A DNA stretch of 64,000 nucleotides. Source: Candidatus Gastranaerophilales bacterium. GTDB taxonomy: Bacteria > Cyanobacteriota > Vampirovibrionia > Gastranaerophilales > Gastranaerophilaceae. Below the pieces are notes generated by a model, which was not told the DNA's origin, did no database searches, and worked only from the letters and a program-made list of their open reading frames with translations. Shown here in pieces: positions 24,332 through 34,165 of the stretch. The stretch lies in NCBI GenBank assembly GCA_900766355.1, contig CAAFVD010000034.1:1-64000 (forward strand), read 5' to 3'. Position 1 is the first letter of the stretch, and each line of letters begins with the position of its first letter. Made by a program: the position numbers and the translations under genes.

Positions 24332-25576
24332 TTAAAATGTGATTAATTCTTCATATACCTTTATAGCAAATTTATCAGTCATACTAGAAATATAATCAAT
24401 AATTGCTTGTTTATAATCCATTTCGTTTTCCATGTTATAAATAATCTTATTTTTGTATTTCTTATTAACTCTTTGTTTGGTATCAATATTTGAATACTTA
24501 ATCAACCAACTACAAAAACTTTTTATAATCTCTCTATAATACGGTGCATCTTTTGCGAGATTACTTATCGTATTAAAATCTGCATAATAATCTTTCAAGA
24601 AATTATAAAGTGTTCTCAAAACCAAATTTGCATATTCCATAAATGGCTTTAATCTTCTATTCATACAAATTTTTTCAAAATTGAATTTTTTTATTTGTCG
24701 CATTAATTCATAATTTTCTTGAGAAAAATTCAAGCCGGTTTCAGGTGTTGAATTCTCACACAAATCAAGAATAAACTTGTGCATAAGGTAAGTTGTATTA
24801 ATTTCTTTTAGTTTTACCTTTTCCTTGACAATATTTTCTGCAATTTGTCTTAATGTTAAATAATCATTTTTATCAAAAAAGTTGTACAATGCCGCATCTT
24901 GCAAATCACGACCTAAATAAGCAATTTTATCAGAAATTTTTACTACACACCCTTCATAAGTAAAAGGCATATACTGTCCTTTTTTTATTTCTTTTAAATC
25001 TATAAATTCTTTTCTAGGAATAAGCGCATTCTCATCAACTTCCCCACAATGACTTACTATACCATCTCTAACGGCATAAGTTAGGTTTAGATTTTCACTC
25101 CACCCCTCTTGATTAGGTAATGTTTCAATATCATCAACAAACCTCAAGCTATTGTACTCATGCCAAAACTGATATCTAAACCCTTCTTCCTCCATGATTT
25201 TTATTATTATTCTCTCGCCATGGTGTCCAAACGGAGAATGTCCCAAATCATGTCCTAAAGAAATTGCCTCTACAAGTTCTGTATTCAAGCCTAAATATTT
25301 TGCAATAGATTTAGAAATCGAAGCTACATAATTTACATGCTCTATTCTTGTACAAACATGGTCATTATCTGTTGCAAAAAACACTTGAGTTTTATGTTTC
25401 AAACGACTATATGCACAACAGTTTATTATACGGTTGTAATCTCGTTCAAACTCCGAACGAATTTCAAACTCATTGTTCGCAGTAAACTTTCCAAGTCTGC
25501 TTATATTCTTTTCCCAATTTTCATTCTCTGGGAAAGCTGCAACATTCTTAAATAATTGTTTAGTATTAGTATTCAT
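24332..25576 (-). CDS. dgt: dGTPase-like HD-domain triphosphohydrolase
   Basis: A 414-residue deoxynucleotide triphosphohydrolase (dGTP to deoxyguanosine plus triphosphate). The metal-binding HD core is intact: His in CTRIEHVNYVAS, and HD in SLGHDLGHSPFGHHGER. A further conserved stretch is KISDKIAYLGRDLQDA. The N-terminal YSRLKHKTQVF (substrate-side Arg/Lys/Gln) is typical of the family. The C-terminal ~110 residues are helical and less conserved. It is transcribed alone from a TATAAT box 6 nt upstream of the ATG. Confidence 0.92.
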   Translation of the reverse strand: MNTNTKQLFKNVAAFPENENWEKNISRLGKFTANNEFEIRSEFERDYNRIINCCAYSRLKHKTQVFFATDNDHVCTRIEHVNYVASISKSIAKYLGLNTELVEAISLGHDLGHSPFGHHGERIIIKIMEEEGFRYQFWHEYNSLRFVDDIETLPNQEGWSENLNLTYAVRDGIVSHCGEVDENALIPRKEFIDLKEIKKGQYMPFTYEGCVVKISDKIAYLGRDLQDAALYNFFDKNDYLTLRQIAENIVKEKVKLKEINTTYLMHKFILDLCENSTPETGLNFSQENYELMRQIKKFNFEKICMNRRLKPFMEYANLVLRTLYNFLKDYYADFNTISNLAKDAPYYREIIKSFCSWLIKYSNIDTKQRVNKKYKNKIIYNMENEMDYKQAIIDYISSMTDKFAIKVYEELITF

Positions 25577-25588
25577 ATTTTTATTATA
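25577..25588 (-). promoter_or_regulatory. -10 box of dgt, leaderless geometry
   Basis: Minus-strand TATAAT at 25583-25588, with a 6-nt gap to the ATG at 25576. Confidence 0.65.
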
Positions 25589-25653
25589 ACAATTATTTCA
25601 TAAGTTTCTATTATATTTTAGTTGGAAATATTAAAACTAATAACAGATTATTG

Positions 25654-27144
25654 TCATTCGTGAACCGTAATTGCTTTTGGATTTTGGGCAACTTGTTGAA
25701 GCCTGTCGCCAAATTGTTCGTATTGCGCTCTGTTACAAGAAATTTTTCCTGTTACTTTTTCTAATTTTTCAGGAATTTTTGTAATATGCGAGTTCAACAA
25801 GACATCTTTATTATCAAGAATTAAATCCCCACGTACTACACTTACATTTTCCAATAACTTATCTTCATTTACACCCATCATATTCAATGGTAAAGTAATA
25901 CCTTTATTTTTATCTGCTAAATATGTAGGTTTATACCCTTTTATTTCATAAGTTCCATTATCTAAAACCTTCATAGGTTTGTCTAAATATTCAAAAACCA
26001 TTGGAATATCATCTGTCTTAAGTGCCTTTTCAAAAGATTTCTCTAAATTTGGTCTTTGTTCTGATAATTTTTCACTAATCAAAATTTGTTGATTTGCTCT
26101 TGGACCTTCATCAACTATACCTGATTGGCATTTTAGTTTTTTAGATTTTAAGAATTCTTTTACTTTTGGTAATTGTTTCAATGGAATAATATTATTATTG
26201 TCTGCACCTTGAATTTGAGAAATTTTATCTTCAAAACTAGCCATACCAATCAAAGGTTGCCACATATCATTTTTACCACGTTCTAAATAGATATAAAAAT
26301 CTCCATCCTTTAAAACATCTTCTGCTTTATCAACACTTGACCTTGTGCACCAGTTACGATAGCTAAGAGTTTCAACATCTGAAATATTTTTTGCCTTATT
26401 TTTAGGGTCGTGTTTTATAGATGGAATTCTAACCCATACAGATTTTGCTTCATCTGATACTCCCTTTTCCATCAAAATATTATCTCTTAATCTATGAGTA
26501 TACATTTCTATAAAAGAAATATCCTTGCAACGTACCTTTCTATCAAGTGGAGCTATTGCCTCAAACCCTTTTATTGTTTGCTCTAATGCTTTTGCGTTGA
26601 ATGGAACAGGTATATGTCGATTATTTGTTTTTATTTCACTATTAACTGCATTCCAAATTACAATCCTTAAAGATTTATTATCATTAAGTTTTTTCTTTAA
26701 AGTATCTGGAATTTGTTCATCAAATTCTTTTTCACTACCTTCTAAAACATTTTTCCATTTGCTTAATCTTTCAACTCTTGCATCATTAATTTTATCAACA
26801 CTAAATTGTTTAACATCTTCTGGAACATAAGCTTGCCATTTTATTTCTGAATGTTTCGCTTTTGTGTATGGGCCATAAATAGTTTCAGGATTAAACACCG
26901 TCTCAACACCTTTTTTAATATTTGTTGCTGAAAGTTCATCTTCGCTAATTATTTTTTTCTTAGTAGAAAGAACTTTTGCCGCCAAAAATTCAAAAATATT
27001 TTTATATTGTGAAGGCTTAGACATGCCTGTAAAATGTACAGTATCACCTACAGAAGTTCTATTATTAAAATACTGAGTATTATTTTTAGCTTGAGAATAA
27101 TTGTTTGATTGAACTTGTGAGAAATTTCTTAATCCAACTAGCAT
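25654..27144 (-). CDS. Large lineage-specific protein with polar N-terminal leader (effector-like)
   Basis: A 496-residue protein of unknown function. The ATG at 27144 follows AAGGGA; an upstream in-frame start at 27177 is less likely. Residues 1-35 are Asn/Gln/Ser-rich and end in VHFTG (36-40), like the leaders of the proteins at 32711 and 49275. The body is soluble and charged. It has a middle segment with NWCTRSSVDKAED, DGDFYIYLERG and PLIGMASFEDKISQIQGADN that reads like a small catalytic or binding domain. The C-terminus resembles short leucine-rich, beta-solenoid-like turns (VRGDLILDN, ITGKI-like). Its promoter region contains AGCAAA at 27200-27205. I infer a possible exported effector, without proof. 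Confidence 0.65.
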   Translation of the reverse strand: MLVGLRNFSQVQSNNYSQAKNNTQYFNNRTSVGDTVHFTGMSKPSQYKNIFEFLAAKVLSTKKKIISEDELSATNIKKGVETVFNPETIYGPYTKAKHSEIKWQAYVPEDVKQFSVDKINDARVERLSKWKNVLEGSEKEFDEQIPDTLKKKLNDNKSLRIVIWNAVNSEIKTNNRHIPVPFNAKALEQTIKGFEAIAPLDRKVRCKDISFIEMYTHRLRDNILMEKGVSDEAKSVWVRIPSIKHDPKNKAKNISDVETLSYRNWCTRSSVDKAEDVLKDGDFYIYLERGKNDMWQPLIGMASFEDKISQIQGADNNNIIPLKQLPKVKEFLKSKKLKCQSGIVDEGPRANQQILISEKLSEQRPNLEKSFEKALKTDDIPMVFEYLDKPMKVLDNGTYEIKGYKPTYLADKNKGITLPLNMMGVNEDKLLENVSVVRGDLILDNKDVLLNSHITKIPEKLEKVTGKISCNRAQYEQFGDRLQQVAQNPKAITVHE

Positions 27145-27235
27145 AAATGTTTCCCTTATAATTGATAGTATGTACATTACATGTCAATCAAGGATTTTTT
27201 TTGCTAATATTCTCAAAAACTTTAAGAAATATTAA

Positions 27236-27979
27236 CTAAAAATGTCTTTCTTTTGGGTTAATCAAAACTTCTGAAAGTTTTTCTGCACCTTCAAAAGAGC
27301 GTTTTGCAAGAATATCTGCAGATTTTCTATTATCATATCTTACAAACTTATGTTCAATAACAAATTTTCCATCTTTCAATGTCAACATCAAATAACAAGA
27401 TTTTGGATTTTCTGTAAACGGACGACCAACACTACCAACATTTATAACCGTTTTTTTACTCAATGTCTGAAATCCGCAAGGAATATGTGTATGGCCACAT
27501 AATATTATTGTCGCCTCACTATCTTTAACCATTTCCTCAACCTCTTGAGGTGGAGTATCAGGCAAAATATCTTCGTTATTTCTACGAGGTGAACCATGTA
27601 CAAGTAAAATTTTTATACCTTCTTCTGTAAGAAGTTTATATGGTGGCAAATCTCTTAAAAATGCTTTTTGGTTATCGTTTAAAATTTTTACATCTTCTCT
27701 CAAAGCGTTCGCCATAATCGGAGCTGCACTTGATAAATTGTTATACATCTCATCATTATATTCAGCTATCATTTTATCAGTATTACCTTGTATCATTTCG
27801 ATATTATTATATGTGTTTAAATGCATACAATAATCAACTGTAGGTGCTGGCTCAGGGCCTGCAAGAGCATAATCACCTAAGAAAAAAGTTTTGTCACAAC
27901 CATTCTTTTGAATATCGTCCATAACTGCATTCAATGCAATCATATTTCCATGAATATCTGATAAAATTGCTATTTTCAT
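27236..27979 (-). CDS. YfcE-type metallophosphoesterase
   Basis: A 247-residue calcineurin-like phosphoesterase. All five metal-site blocks are present: ILSDIHGN, FFLGDYALAG, MIQGNTDKM, LLVHGSPR and CGHTHIPCG, followed by INVGSVGRP. Such proteins hydrolyse phosphodiesters or nucleotides; the substrate here cannot be read. The ATG has a GAAGAGGTG site, so it is translated from a normal leader. It is divergent from ispG with only 30 nt between the starts. Confidence 0.88.
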   Translation of the reverse strand: MKIAILSDIHGNMIALNAVMDDIQKNGCDKTFFLGDYALAGPEPAPTVDYCMHLNTYNNIEMIQGNTDKMIAEYNDEMYNNLSSAAPIMANALREDVKILNDNQKAFLRDLPPYKLLTEEGIKILLVHGSPRRNNEDILPDTPPQEVEEMVKDSEATIILCGHTHIPCGFQTLSKKTVINVGSVGRPFTENPKSCYLMLTLKDGKFVIEHKFVRYDNRKSADILAKRSFEGAEKLSEVLINPKERHF

Positions 27980-27996
27980 TTTTCACCTCTTCGTTG

Positions 27997-28009
27997 TACA
28001 ATTAATTAT
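27997..28009 (+). promoter_or_regulatory. -10 box of ispG, leaderless geometry
   Basis: TACAAT at 27997-28002, a 7-nt gap, and ATG at 28010. The whole intergenic region is 30 bp, so the divergent promoters must overlap. Confidence 0.55.
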
Positions 28010-29080
28010 ATGATAAAAAGAAGAAACTCAAAACAAATTTGTATAGGTAATGTAAAGATAGGCGGTGGCGCTCCTATCTCTGTTCAATCTATGTGTAATA
28101 CTGATACTAGAGATATTGAAGCTACTGTTCGCCAAATCAAAGAATTTTCAAACGCAGGTTGCGAAATTGCAAGACTTGCAGTTTTAAACAAAGATGCGGC
28201 TGAAGCAATAAAAGAAATTGTAAAAAGAACTGATATTCCATTGGTTGCTGATATTCATTTTGACTACAGATTAGCAATTCAATGTATCGAAAACGGTATC
28301 CACGCACTTAGAATCAATCCTGGAAATATTGGTAAAAGAGAACATACAGAAAAAGTTGTCGCTCTTGCAAAAACAAACCATGTTCCTATCAGAATTGGTA
28401 TCAATGCAGGGTCTCTAGAAAAAGAATTAAAAACTAGAGAAGATATGACTCTTGCAGAAAAAATGGTTGCTAGTGCAATGAACCATATCAAAATATTAGA
28501 AGATTTAGACTATGACACAATGAAAATTTCTCTTAAATCTTCTGATGTTATGACAACTATTGAAGCCTACAGATTAATCGCTCAAAAAGTTGACTATCCA
28601 CTTCATGTAGGGGTTACAGAAGCTGGAACTTTAAAAGGCGGATTAATTAAATCTTCTGTTGGAATTGGTACGTTATTAGCAGAAGGTATTGGAGATACTA
28701 TAAGAGTTTCTCTTACCGAAAACCCTGTAGAAGAAGTTTTTGCAGGTTGGGGAATTTTAAAAGCCTTAGGTTTAAGAGAACGTGGTGTAAATTTTGTATC
28801 TTGTCCGACTTGTGGTAGAACACAAATTGATTTAATCGGACTAGCTAAAAAAGTTGAAGAAAAATTCAAGAACCTTGATTTGCCAATCACAATTGCAACT
28901 ATGGGCTGTCCAGTAAATGGGCCTGGAGAAGCTTCTCACGCAGATTATGGTATTGCTGGTGCTATCGGTGAAGGATATATTTTCAAAAAAGGTGAAATTA
29001 TAAAAAGAGTTCCTGAACAAGACCTGCTACAAGAACTTGAAAATATTATATCTGCCGATTACAGTATTAGTATTAAATAA
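28010..29080 (+). CDS. ispG: 4-hydroxy-3-methylbut-2-enyl diphosphate synthase IspG
   Basis: The penultimate step of the MEP isoprenoid pathway, converting MEcPP to HMBPP with a [4Fe-4S] cluster. A 356-residue two-domain bacterial form: TIM barrel with GAPISVQSMCNTDTRD and LVADIHFDYRLA, then the cluster domain with FVSCPTCGRTQID and MGCPVNGPGEA supplying the cysteines. No plant-type insertion domain is present. It implies that isoprenoids are made by the MEP route. It is transcribed alone, divergent from the phosphoesterase. Confidence 0.97.
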   Translation: MIKRRNSKQICIGNVKIGGGAPISVQSMCNTDTRDIEATVRQIKEFSNAGCEIARLAVLNKDAAEAIKEIVKRTDIPLVADIHFDYRLAIQCIENGIHALRINPGNIGKREHTEKVVALAKTNHVPIRIGINAGSLEKELKTREDMTLAEKMVASAMNHIKILEDLDYDTMKISLKSSDVMTTIEAYRLIAQKVDYPLHVGVTEAGTLKGGLIKSSVGIGTLLAEGIGDTIRVSLTENPVEEVFAGWGILKALGLRERGVNFVSCPTCGRTQIDLIGLAKKVEEKFKNLDLPITIATMGCPVNGPGEASHADYGIAGAIGEGYIFKKGEIIKRVPEQDLLQELENIISADYSISIK

Positions 29081-29143
29081 CTTGATAAAATAAGATTTAT
29101 ATTATAGAATTAATATAGATAATATAAGGATATTAAGAGGTAA

Positions 29144-30496
29144 ATGGACCAGAGTATTTTATTGAATATTTTTGTAGTTGCAATATTAATCTTTGCAAAT
29201 GCTTTTTTTGTAGCCTCAGAGTTTGCCCTCGTAAAAGTTAGAAAGACCAAATTAGAACAGTTAGCTAATGAAGGTAATTCTACGGCAAAAATCGCTCTTG
29301 AGACTGTTGATAATATGAACGATATGCTTGCTGCAATCCAGTTGGGTATCACTATTGCAAGTATCGCTTTAGGTTGGGTTGGCGAAGCTACTGTTGTAAG
29401 AATTATTGAAAAAATAATAGTTCTTTTCCCTTCAATAAATGTTTCTGTAACATCTCATGCAATTGCAGTTCCTATTTCATTTGCTTTGGTAACTTTTTTA
29501 CATGTACTTCTTGGAGAACAATTACCAAAATGTATGTCAATACAATATCCTGAAAAATTTGCACTATTTTGTGCAAGACCAATAAACTTCTTTGAAGTTT
29601 TATTCAAGCCTTTTGTATGGGTTTTGGCAACTTGTAACAGCAAGTTATTAAAATTATGTTGTATTGATGCCCCTCAATCTCCTCTTGTTCACTCTACTGA
29701 AGAACTTGATATGATTGTAGATGCTAGTTATAACGAAGGTGTATTAAACCAAACAGAAGCAGAAATGTTGCATAATATGTTTAAATTCTCTGATTTGACT
29801 GCAAAACAAATTATGATTCCAAGAACTGATATGACTTGTATTGATAAAGAAGACATTACTTATGATGAATTGAATAAAATCACTCTTGAAAACCAATACA
29901 CAAGATACCCTGTATATGAAGAAAATATTGATAAAATTTTAGGATTTATCCATGTTAAAGATTTGTATGCCGCAAAACTAAGAAACGATGAATTTAATAT
30001 AGATAAACTAATAAGACCATTGATGTTGATTCCAGAAACTATGACACTAGATAATTTGATGAAAGAATTTAAAAAACGACATGGACAAATGGCTATCGTT
30101 GTCGATGAGTTTGGTGGAACTTCAGGTTTAATCACATTGGAAGATGTTTTGGAAGAAATTATTGGGGAAGTTCAAGACGAATTTGACACAGAAGAAGAAG
30201 TTGATATCAAAGAAGTTGGCGAAAATACTTATGTTGCTAACGCAATGATGAGATTAGACGAGATTGCAGAGTTCTTCGATATCAAAGAAGATGATTTTGA
30301 CTACGAAGATATAGAAACTATAGGTGGTTTAGTTGTAAAAATTCTTGGTAGAATTGCACAAGTCGGTGATACGGTAGAAGTTCCAGAACAAGGTTTAAAA
30401 ATATCTGTTCAAAAAGTTGAAGGAGCAAGAGTAACAAGAGTTGTCATTACAAAAACTCCAGCTAATCAAGAAACAACCACAGAAGAAGTAAAATAA
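29144..30496 (+). CDS. CNNM/CorC-family membrane transporter with CBS pair
   Basis: A 450-residue HlyC/CorC (CNNM) protein, a family linked to Mg2+ or Co2+ efflux. The DUF21 membrane domain covers residues ~1-190 (LLNIFVVAILIFANAFFVAS, IQLGITIASIALGWVGE, and the GEQLPK motif). A CBS pair follows (TRYPVYEENIDKILGFIHVK and MAIVVDEFGGTSGLITLEDV). The C-terminal CorC_HlyC domain ends near residue 435. The ATG has AAGAGGT upstream. It is convergent with mutL, with no obvious terminator in the 42-nt gap. Confidence 0.92.
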   Translation: MDQSILLNIFVVAILIFANAFFVASEFALVKVRKTKLEQLANEGNSTAKIALETVDNMNDMLAAIQLGITIASIALGWVGEATVVRIIEKIIVLFPSINVSVTSHAIAVPISFALVTFLHVLLGEQLPKCMSIQYPEKFALFCARPINFFEVLFKPFVWVLATCNSKLLKLCCIDAPQSPLVHSTEELDMIVDASYNEGVLNQTEAEMLHNMFKFSDLTAKQIMIPRTDMTCIDKEDITYDELNKITLENQYTRYPVYEENIDKILGFIHVKDLYAAKLRNDEFNIDKLIRPLMLIPETMTLDNLMKEFKKRHGQMAIVVDEFGGTSGLITLEDVLEEIIGEVQDEFDTEEEVDIKEVGENTYVANAMMRLDEIAEFFDIKEDDFDYEDIETIGGLVVKILGRIAQVGDTVEVPEQGLKISVQKVEGARVTRVVITKTPANQETTTEEVK

Positions 30497-30538
30497 CCAA
30501 ACACTAATTCATTGTTATTAAATACTATAAATTGAGTT

Positions 30539-32320
30539 TTATTTATTTCTCATAAAAAAGCTTGCAATTTGATTATGTGGAATAAGTTTATTTATTGGTC
30601 TACCGTGCGGACATGTGTATGGGTGCTTACAACCTCTCCATCGTTTTATTATTTCTTGCATTTGAAACATATTTAACGATGTATTTGCCTTAACTGCAGC
30701 TTTGCAAGATGTCGTAATAAGGATTTTTTCTTCTAAATTATCCAAATCTCCTTCTAAATTCTCTAAAACATCTGTAATTATATCTTTTGGCGAAACTTTA
30801 GAAAGTAGTTGTGGAACTTTTTTGAACATTATGTCTGTGTCATTCAAAAATTCTATTCCATAACCAAACTTTGCAAACTTATCAAGATTTTCTTTTAAAA
30901 GTTCGGTTTCTACAGGAGTAAGCTCAATAATATCAGAGATAAACAACAACTGAGATGCAGGTTCTTTTTGAGATTTTAAAGTTTCGTATATATACCTTTC
31001 ATCAGCAATATGTTGGTCTACAATCTCTAAACCGTCTTCCTTTTCAATCAAAATATATGTTTTTCTGTACTGTCCTATTATATTTTCTTCTGTTTTTACA
31101 TCAGAAACAATTTGTGGTTGCTGAATAAATTTGTGCTGTTCAACTTTTTCAGGCTCTTTATAAATAATTGGTTCTTTTATAAATTTCGTAAAATTATTTT
31201 CATTTTTGGGAAGTTCTATTTTTTTTGTTTCTTCGTTTGAAGCAAACAAATTTTGAATATCAGAATTCACAACCATATTAGTTTGAAAATCTTTTGGCTC
31301 AGGTTCACTTATTTGAGATGTGTTAATTCTTACGATATTTGATAAGGAATTATCCAAAGATGCTCTAATAAAATTAAATATTTGATTAGGATTTCTATAC
31401 TTAACTTCTTTTTTAGTTGGGTGAACATTAATATCAACTTCATCAAGAGGAAGCTCAAGATTTAAGACAACAAAAGGATATTTCCCATTCGGAATCATAT
31501 TTTTATATGCCATATCAATGGCTTTCATAAACACAGGACATTTTACTGTTCTAGAATTAACAAATATATGATAATCTTTTTTGCTTGAACGTGTAAAATC
31601 AGGAGTACTAACATATCCTGAAAGTTTTAATCCTGATAGATTATCAAAACCTTCTGCTGGGCGTAAATTATCAAATAAAGTTTTTGAATAAAGGTTTTTA
31701 ATAACTTCTGGTAAACTACCTAATCCATTTGTTTTTAGTACAGTTTTATCATTATTTTTTAGTTCAAACCCTACATTTGTATTAATTAAAGCCATAGAAG
31801 TAACGAGTTCTGATATATAAGCAAACTCTGTTTTAGGATTTTTTAAAAACTTCAATCTTACAGGAAGATTATAGAACAAATCTTTAACTTCCATAATCGT
31901 ACCAACGGCACAACCTGTTTCTATTTTATGGATTTCTGAATTTTCACAAGTAACTTTTGTTCCTGTTTCAAAATCCTTTGTTCTTGTTATACAAGTCAAT
32001 TTAGAGATTGAAATAATACTAGCAAGTGCTTCACCTCGAAACCCCATTGTTCTGATATTATACAAATCTTCTGTTTTTTCAATCTTACTTGTTGCGTGTT
32101 TTGAAAAAGCCAAAACTATATCATCAGGGTGAATTCCTGAACCATTATCTGCAACTCGGATATTACGACATTCATTTGAGATATCAATACTTATCCTCGT
32201 TGACCCTGCATCTATAGCATTTTCTACAAGTTCTTTCACAACAGAAAAAGGTCTCTCAATAACCTCTCCCGCAGCAATCTGATTTATAATATGTTTTGAC
32301 AATTGGTGAATTCTTACCAT
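30539..32320 (-). CDS. mutL: DNA mismatch repair protein MutL
   Basis: A 593-residue MutL. The GHKL ATPase N-terminus is complete: IAAGEVIERPFSVVKELVEN, DNGSGI, and RTMGFRGEALASI. The C-terminal domain carries endonuclease-type motifs: DQHIADERYIYE (the DQHA(X)2E(X)4E metal motif with Ile for Ala), an ACKAAVK segment and CPHGRP. It is therefore probably a nicking MutL as in organisms lacking MutH. The central linker (~residues 335-400) is poorly conserved and Lys/Glu-rich. mutS is not in the window. A TAAAAT box 6 nt before the ATG gives leaderless geometry. Confidence 0.95.
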   Translation of the reverse strand: MVRIHQLSKHIINQIAAGEVIERPFSVVKELVENAIDAGSTRISIDISNECRNIRVADNGSGIHPDDIVLAFSKHATSKIEKTEDLYNIRTMGFRGEALASIISISKLTCITRTKDFETGTKVTCENSEIHKIETGCAVGTIMEVKDLFYNLPVRLKFLKNPKTEFAYISELVTSMALINTNVGFELKNNDKTVLKTNGLGSLPEVIKNLYSKTLFDNLRPAEGFDNLSGLKLSGYVSTPDFTRSSKKDYHIFVNSRTVKCPVFMKAIDMAYKNMIPNGKYPFVVLNLELPLDEVDINVHPTKKEVKYRNPNQIFNFIRASLDNSLSNIVRINTSQISEPEPKDFQTNMVVNSDIQNLFASNEETKKIELPKNENNFTKFIKEPIIYKEPEKVEQHKFIQQPQIVSDVKTEENIIGQYRKTYILIEKEDGLEIVDQHIADERYIYETLKSQKEPASQLLFISDIIELTPVETELLKENLDKFAKFGYGIEFLNDTDIMFKKVPQLLSKVSPKDIITDVLENLEGDLDNLEEKILITTSCKAAVKANTSLNMFQMQEIIKRWRGCKHPYTCPHGRPINKLIPHNQIASFFMRNK

Positions 32321-32332
32321 ATATAAATTTTA
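32321..32332 (-). promoter_or_regulatory. -10 box of mutL, leaderless geometry
   Basis: Minus-strand TAAAAT at 32327-32332, with a 6-nt gap to the ATG at 32320. Confidence 0.5.
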
Positions 32333-32372
32333 TCCTAAAAAAAGAGATATAGCACTTTTGTTAAAAATAGTT

Positions 32373-32378
32373 TATAAT
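32373..32378 (+). promoter_or_regulatory. -10 box for the small acidic gene
   Basis: TATAAT at 32373-32378 lies 22 nt before the ATG at 32401, leaving room for the AGAGG ribosome site. This rules out the in-frame ATG at 32380, only 1 nt after the box. Confidence 0.55.
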
Positions 32379-32400
32379 AATGAGGAAAAGAGGTACTATT

Positions 32401-32598
32401 ATGAGTTTTGGAATAAACGGTTCTGACCCATTCAAACCATACGCATCTAATTCTAATGCTGGTGGAGGCATGGGTGTTTTTATAAAACGAAACAAAAAGA
32501 AAAAAGATGGCAAAGAAGAGGACGAAAATTCAATAATGGACGAGGACTCTGATGATGAAGATATTGAAATAGATATTGATGACGATTTTCCTTTATAA
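32401..32598 (+). CDS. Small protein with basic patch and acidic tail, 65 aa
   Basis: Function unknown. I start it at ATG 32401 (AGAGG upstream); the in-frame ATG at 32380 lies almost on the -10 box. The product has a Gly/Asn/Ser-rich start (MSFGINGSDPFKPYASNS), a basic patch (IKRNKKKKDGK), and an almost purely acidic tail (Glu/Asp runs ending DDDFPL). It is surely disordered. Such charge-segregated small proteins can act as chaperones, inhibitors or nucleic-acid mimics, but no role can be assigned. It lies between mutL (divergent) and the GH13-like gene. Confidence 0.65.
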   Translation: MSFGINGSDPFKPYASNSNAGGGMGVFIKRNKKKKDGKEEDENSIMDEDSDDEDIEIDIDDDFPL

Positions 32599-32710
32599 TT
32601 GCTATTTTTAAATTATCAATACAATTAAACACCTTGGACTTTAATAAATTTGTTACAAATATTATTGTTTTAACTAGCAAATTATTTTAATTTAAGGTTT
32701 TAAAGTAAAT

Positions 32711-34165
32711 ATGAAAATTTATCACAGATTATTACAAACAAATTTTACCTCTAAGTCAAAATCAATTGATGATAAAAACTCGTGCCAACAAACAGAAACA
32801 ACAAAATGTAATACCAAAGGTCTTAAGACACTTGCTACATACAATATTGCGGGTATAAACTTTAAGGGTTATTACGGTGACCAACAACCCGCAAAAAAAT
32901 TATTCTGGATTTTGACAGGCAGAAACCAAATATATCGTGATAATGAAACTGATAACAATACTTATTATACAGGCACAAATAAAAAATGGGTTACAACAAA
33001 TCCAGAAGATTTGTTAAAACGTACACCAGAACAAGCTATTCAAAGCATTTGTACTCTTAATAATCATCTTGATATTCCAGGATATGTACTCTCTCCTAAC
33101 TATGGGCCTAAATGGGGTAGACGAGCAAATTATATAGAAATCAATCCAAGAACGATTGCTCAAACATATTGTGACACGAAAGAAGAAGGTCTTTTAAACA
33201 CCTTGAAACTACTTCCTGCAATACCACCTTCAAGCAAAAGTATTGCAAATTGTATTGTTCTTTCAGAATTATATCCACCAATGTATAGAGATAATGACGG
33301 TAAAACAGGACATAGTTCTTTATATACTGTAGATTTACATTCTGGTATATCAAAAACACTACTCTCTAAAAATCTTTCTCGTGGAAATCAAAGAATGGGT
33401 GATGACGAGCAAGTTAAAGCATTTAATGATTTAGCTCATATTAGAGGGTTGAAAACTGGTATTAGAATGCCTCTTTCAGAAGGACAAATGACTGTACAAG
33501 GTAGAGAATTTAACTGGGATAAAGATGAAAAAGCTTTTATAGATGCTTGTTGCTGGGCAGTTGATTTGGGGTTTGATTCAATATTTTTTGATAGTGCAAA
33601 ACACGTTGGCGATTATGATATGGGCAATTATTGTGGACACGGCAGAGTCCCTAACTATGGACAAATGCAATGGATTACAAGCCAAATAAGAGAAAAAACT
33701 GGGCGAAATGATATTTCACTAGTTGGCGAAAAATGTGACAATGATACACGATACAATTCAATGGGTCTAACTGCAGGAAACGACTGGGGTAGAGCCGATG
33801 ATTTTAATAGTGTAATGCACGAATACAAAAAACAAAGATGGAATGATGAATATGCTGCAGGCCCTGTAATTTCTGATGATAATGATGATGGAGCTATGTC
33901 TTTTGAACAAAGAAGAAGAAGACTAGGAAATGCCCTAAATGCGTATGAAGATATCGGATATAAACTTCCTGTTTATATGCAAATGCACGATATTATGCCA
34001 TTAACTCCATATACTAATACACATAACGAAATGATGAATAGCTATAACAGAACAACTTATGGCGACCATGAAAGTCAATACAACAATACATTTAACACTT
34101 CTCAAGCTGCTAAAGATCACAGAATGGGAATGTATTTTGAATTCTTACACGTTATTGACCGTTAG
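32711..34165 (+). CDS. Degenerate GH13 (alpha-amylase-like) protein with polar leader
   Basis: A 484-residue protein. The first ~48 residues are polar (Ser/Thr/Lys/Gln) and end at GINFKG (48-53). A TIM-barrel segment resembling alpha-amylase follows: GFDSIFFDSAKHVG matches the GH13 catalytic strand (GxDGFRxDAAKH) with the Asp, Lys and His kept but the conserved Arg replaced by Phe. LVGEKCDND would be the Glu strand, and MQMHDIMP the final His-Asp. Other family regions are shortened. It may be an inactive or altered glycosidase. There is no standard signal peptide. Upstream is AGCAAA at 32676-32681. Its last 14 nt overlap the convergent TPR gene. Confidence 0.6.
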   Translation: MKIYHRLLQTNFTSKSKSIDDKNSCQQTETTKCNTKGLKTLATYNIAGINFKGYYGDQQPAKKLFWILTGRNQIYRDNETDNNTYYTGTNKKWVTTNPEDLLKRTPEQAIQSICTLNNHLDIPGYVLSPNYGPKWGRRANYIEINPRTIAQTYCDTKEEGLLNTLKLLPAIPPSSKSIANCIVLSELYPPMYRDNDGKTGHSSLYTVDLHSGISKTLLSKNLSRGNQRMGDDEQVKAFNDLAHIRGLKTGIRMPLSEGQMTVQGREFNWDKDEKAFIDACCWAVDLGFDSIFFDSAKHVGDYDMGNYCGHGRVPNYGQMQWITSQIREKTGRNDISLVGEKCDNDTRYNSMGLTAGNDWGRADDFNSVMHEYKKQRWNDEYAAGPVISDDNDDGAMSFEQRRRRLGNALNAYEDIGYKLPVYMQMHDIMPLTPYTNTHNEMMNSYNRTTYGDHESQYNNTFNTSQAAKDHRMGMYFEFLHVIDR

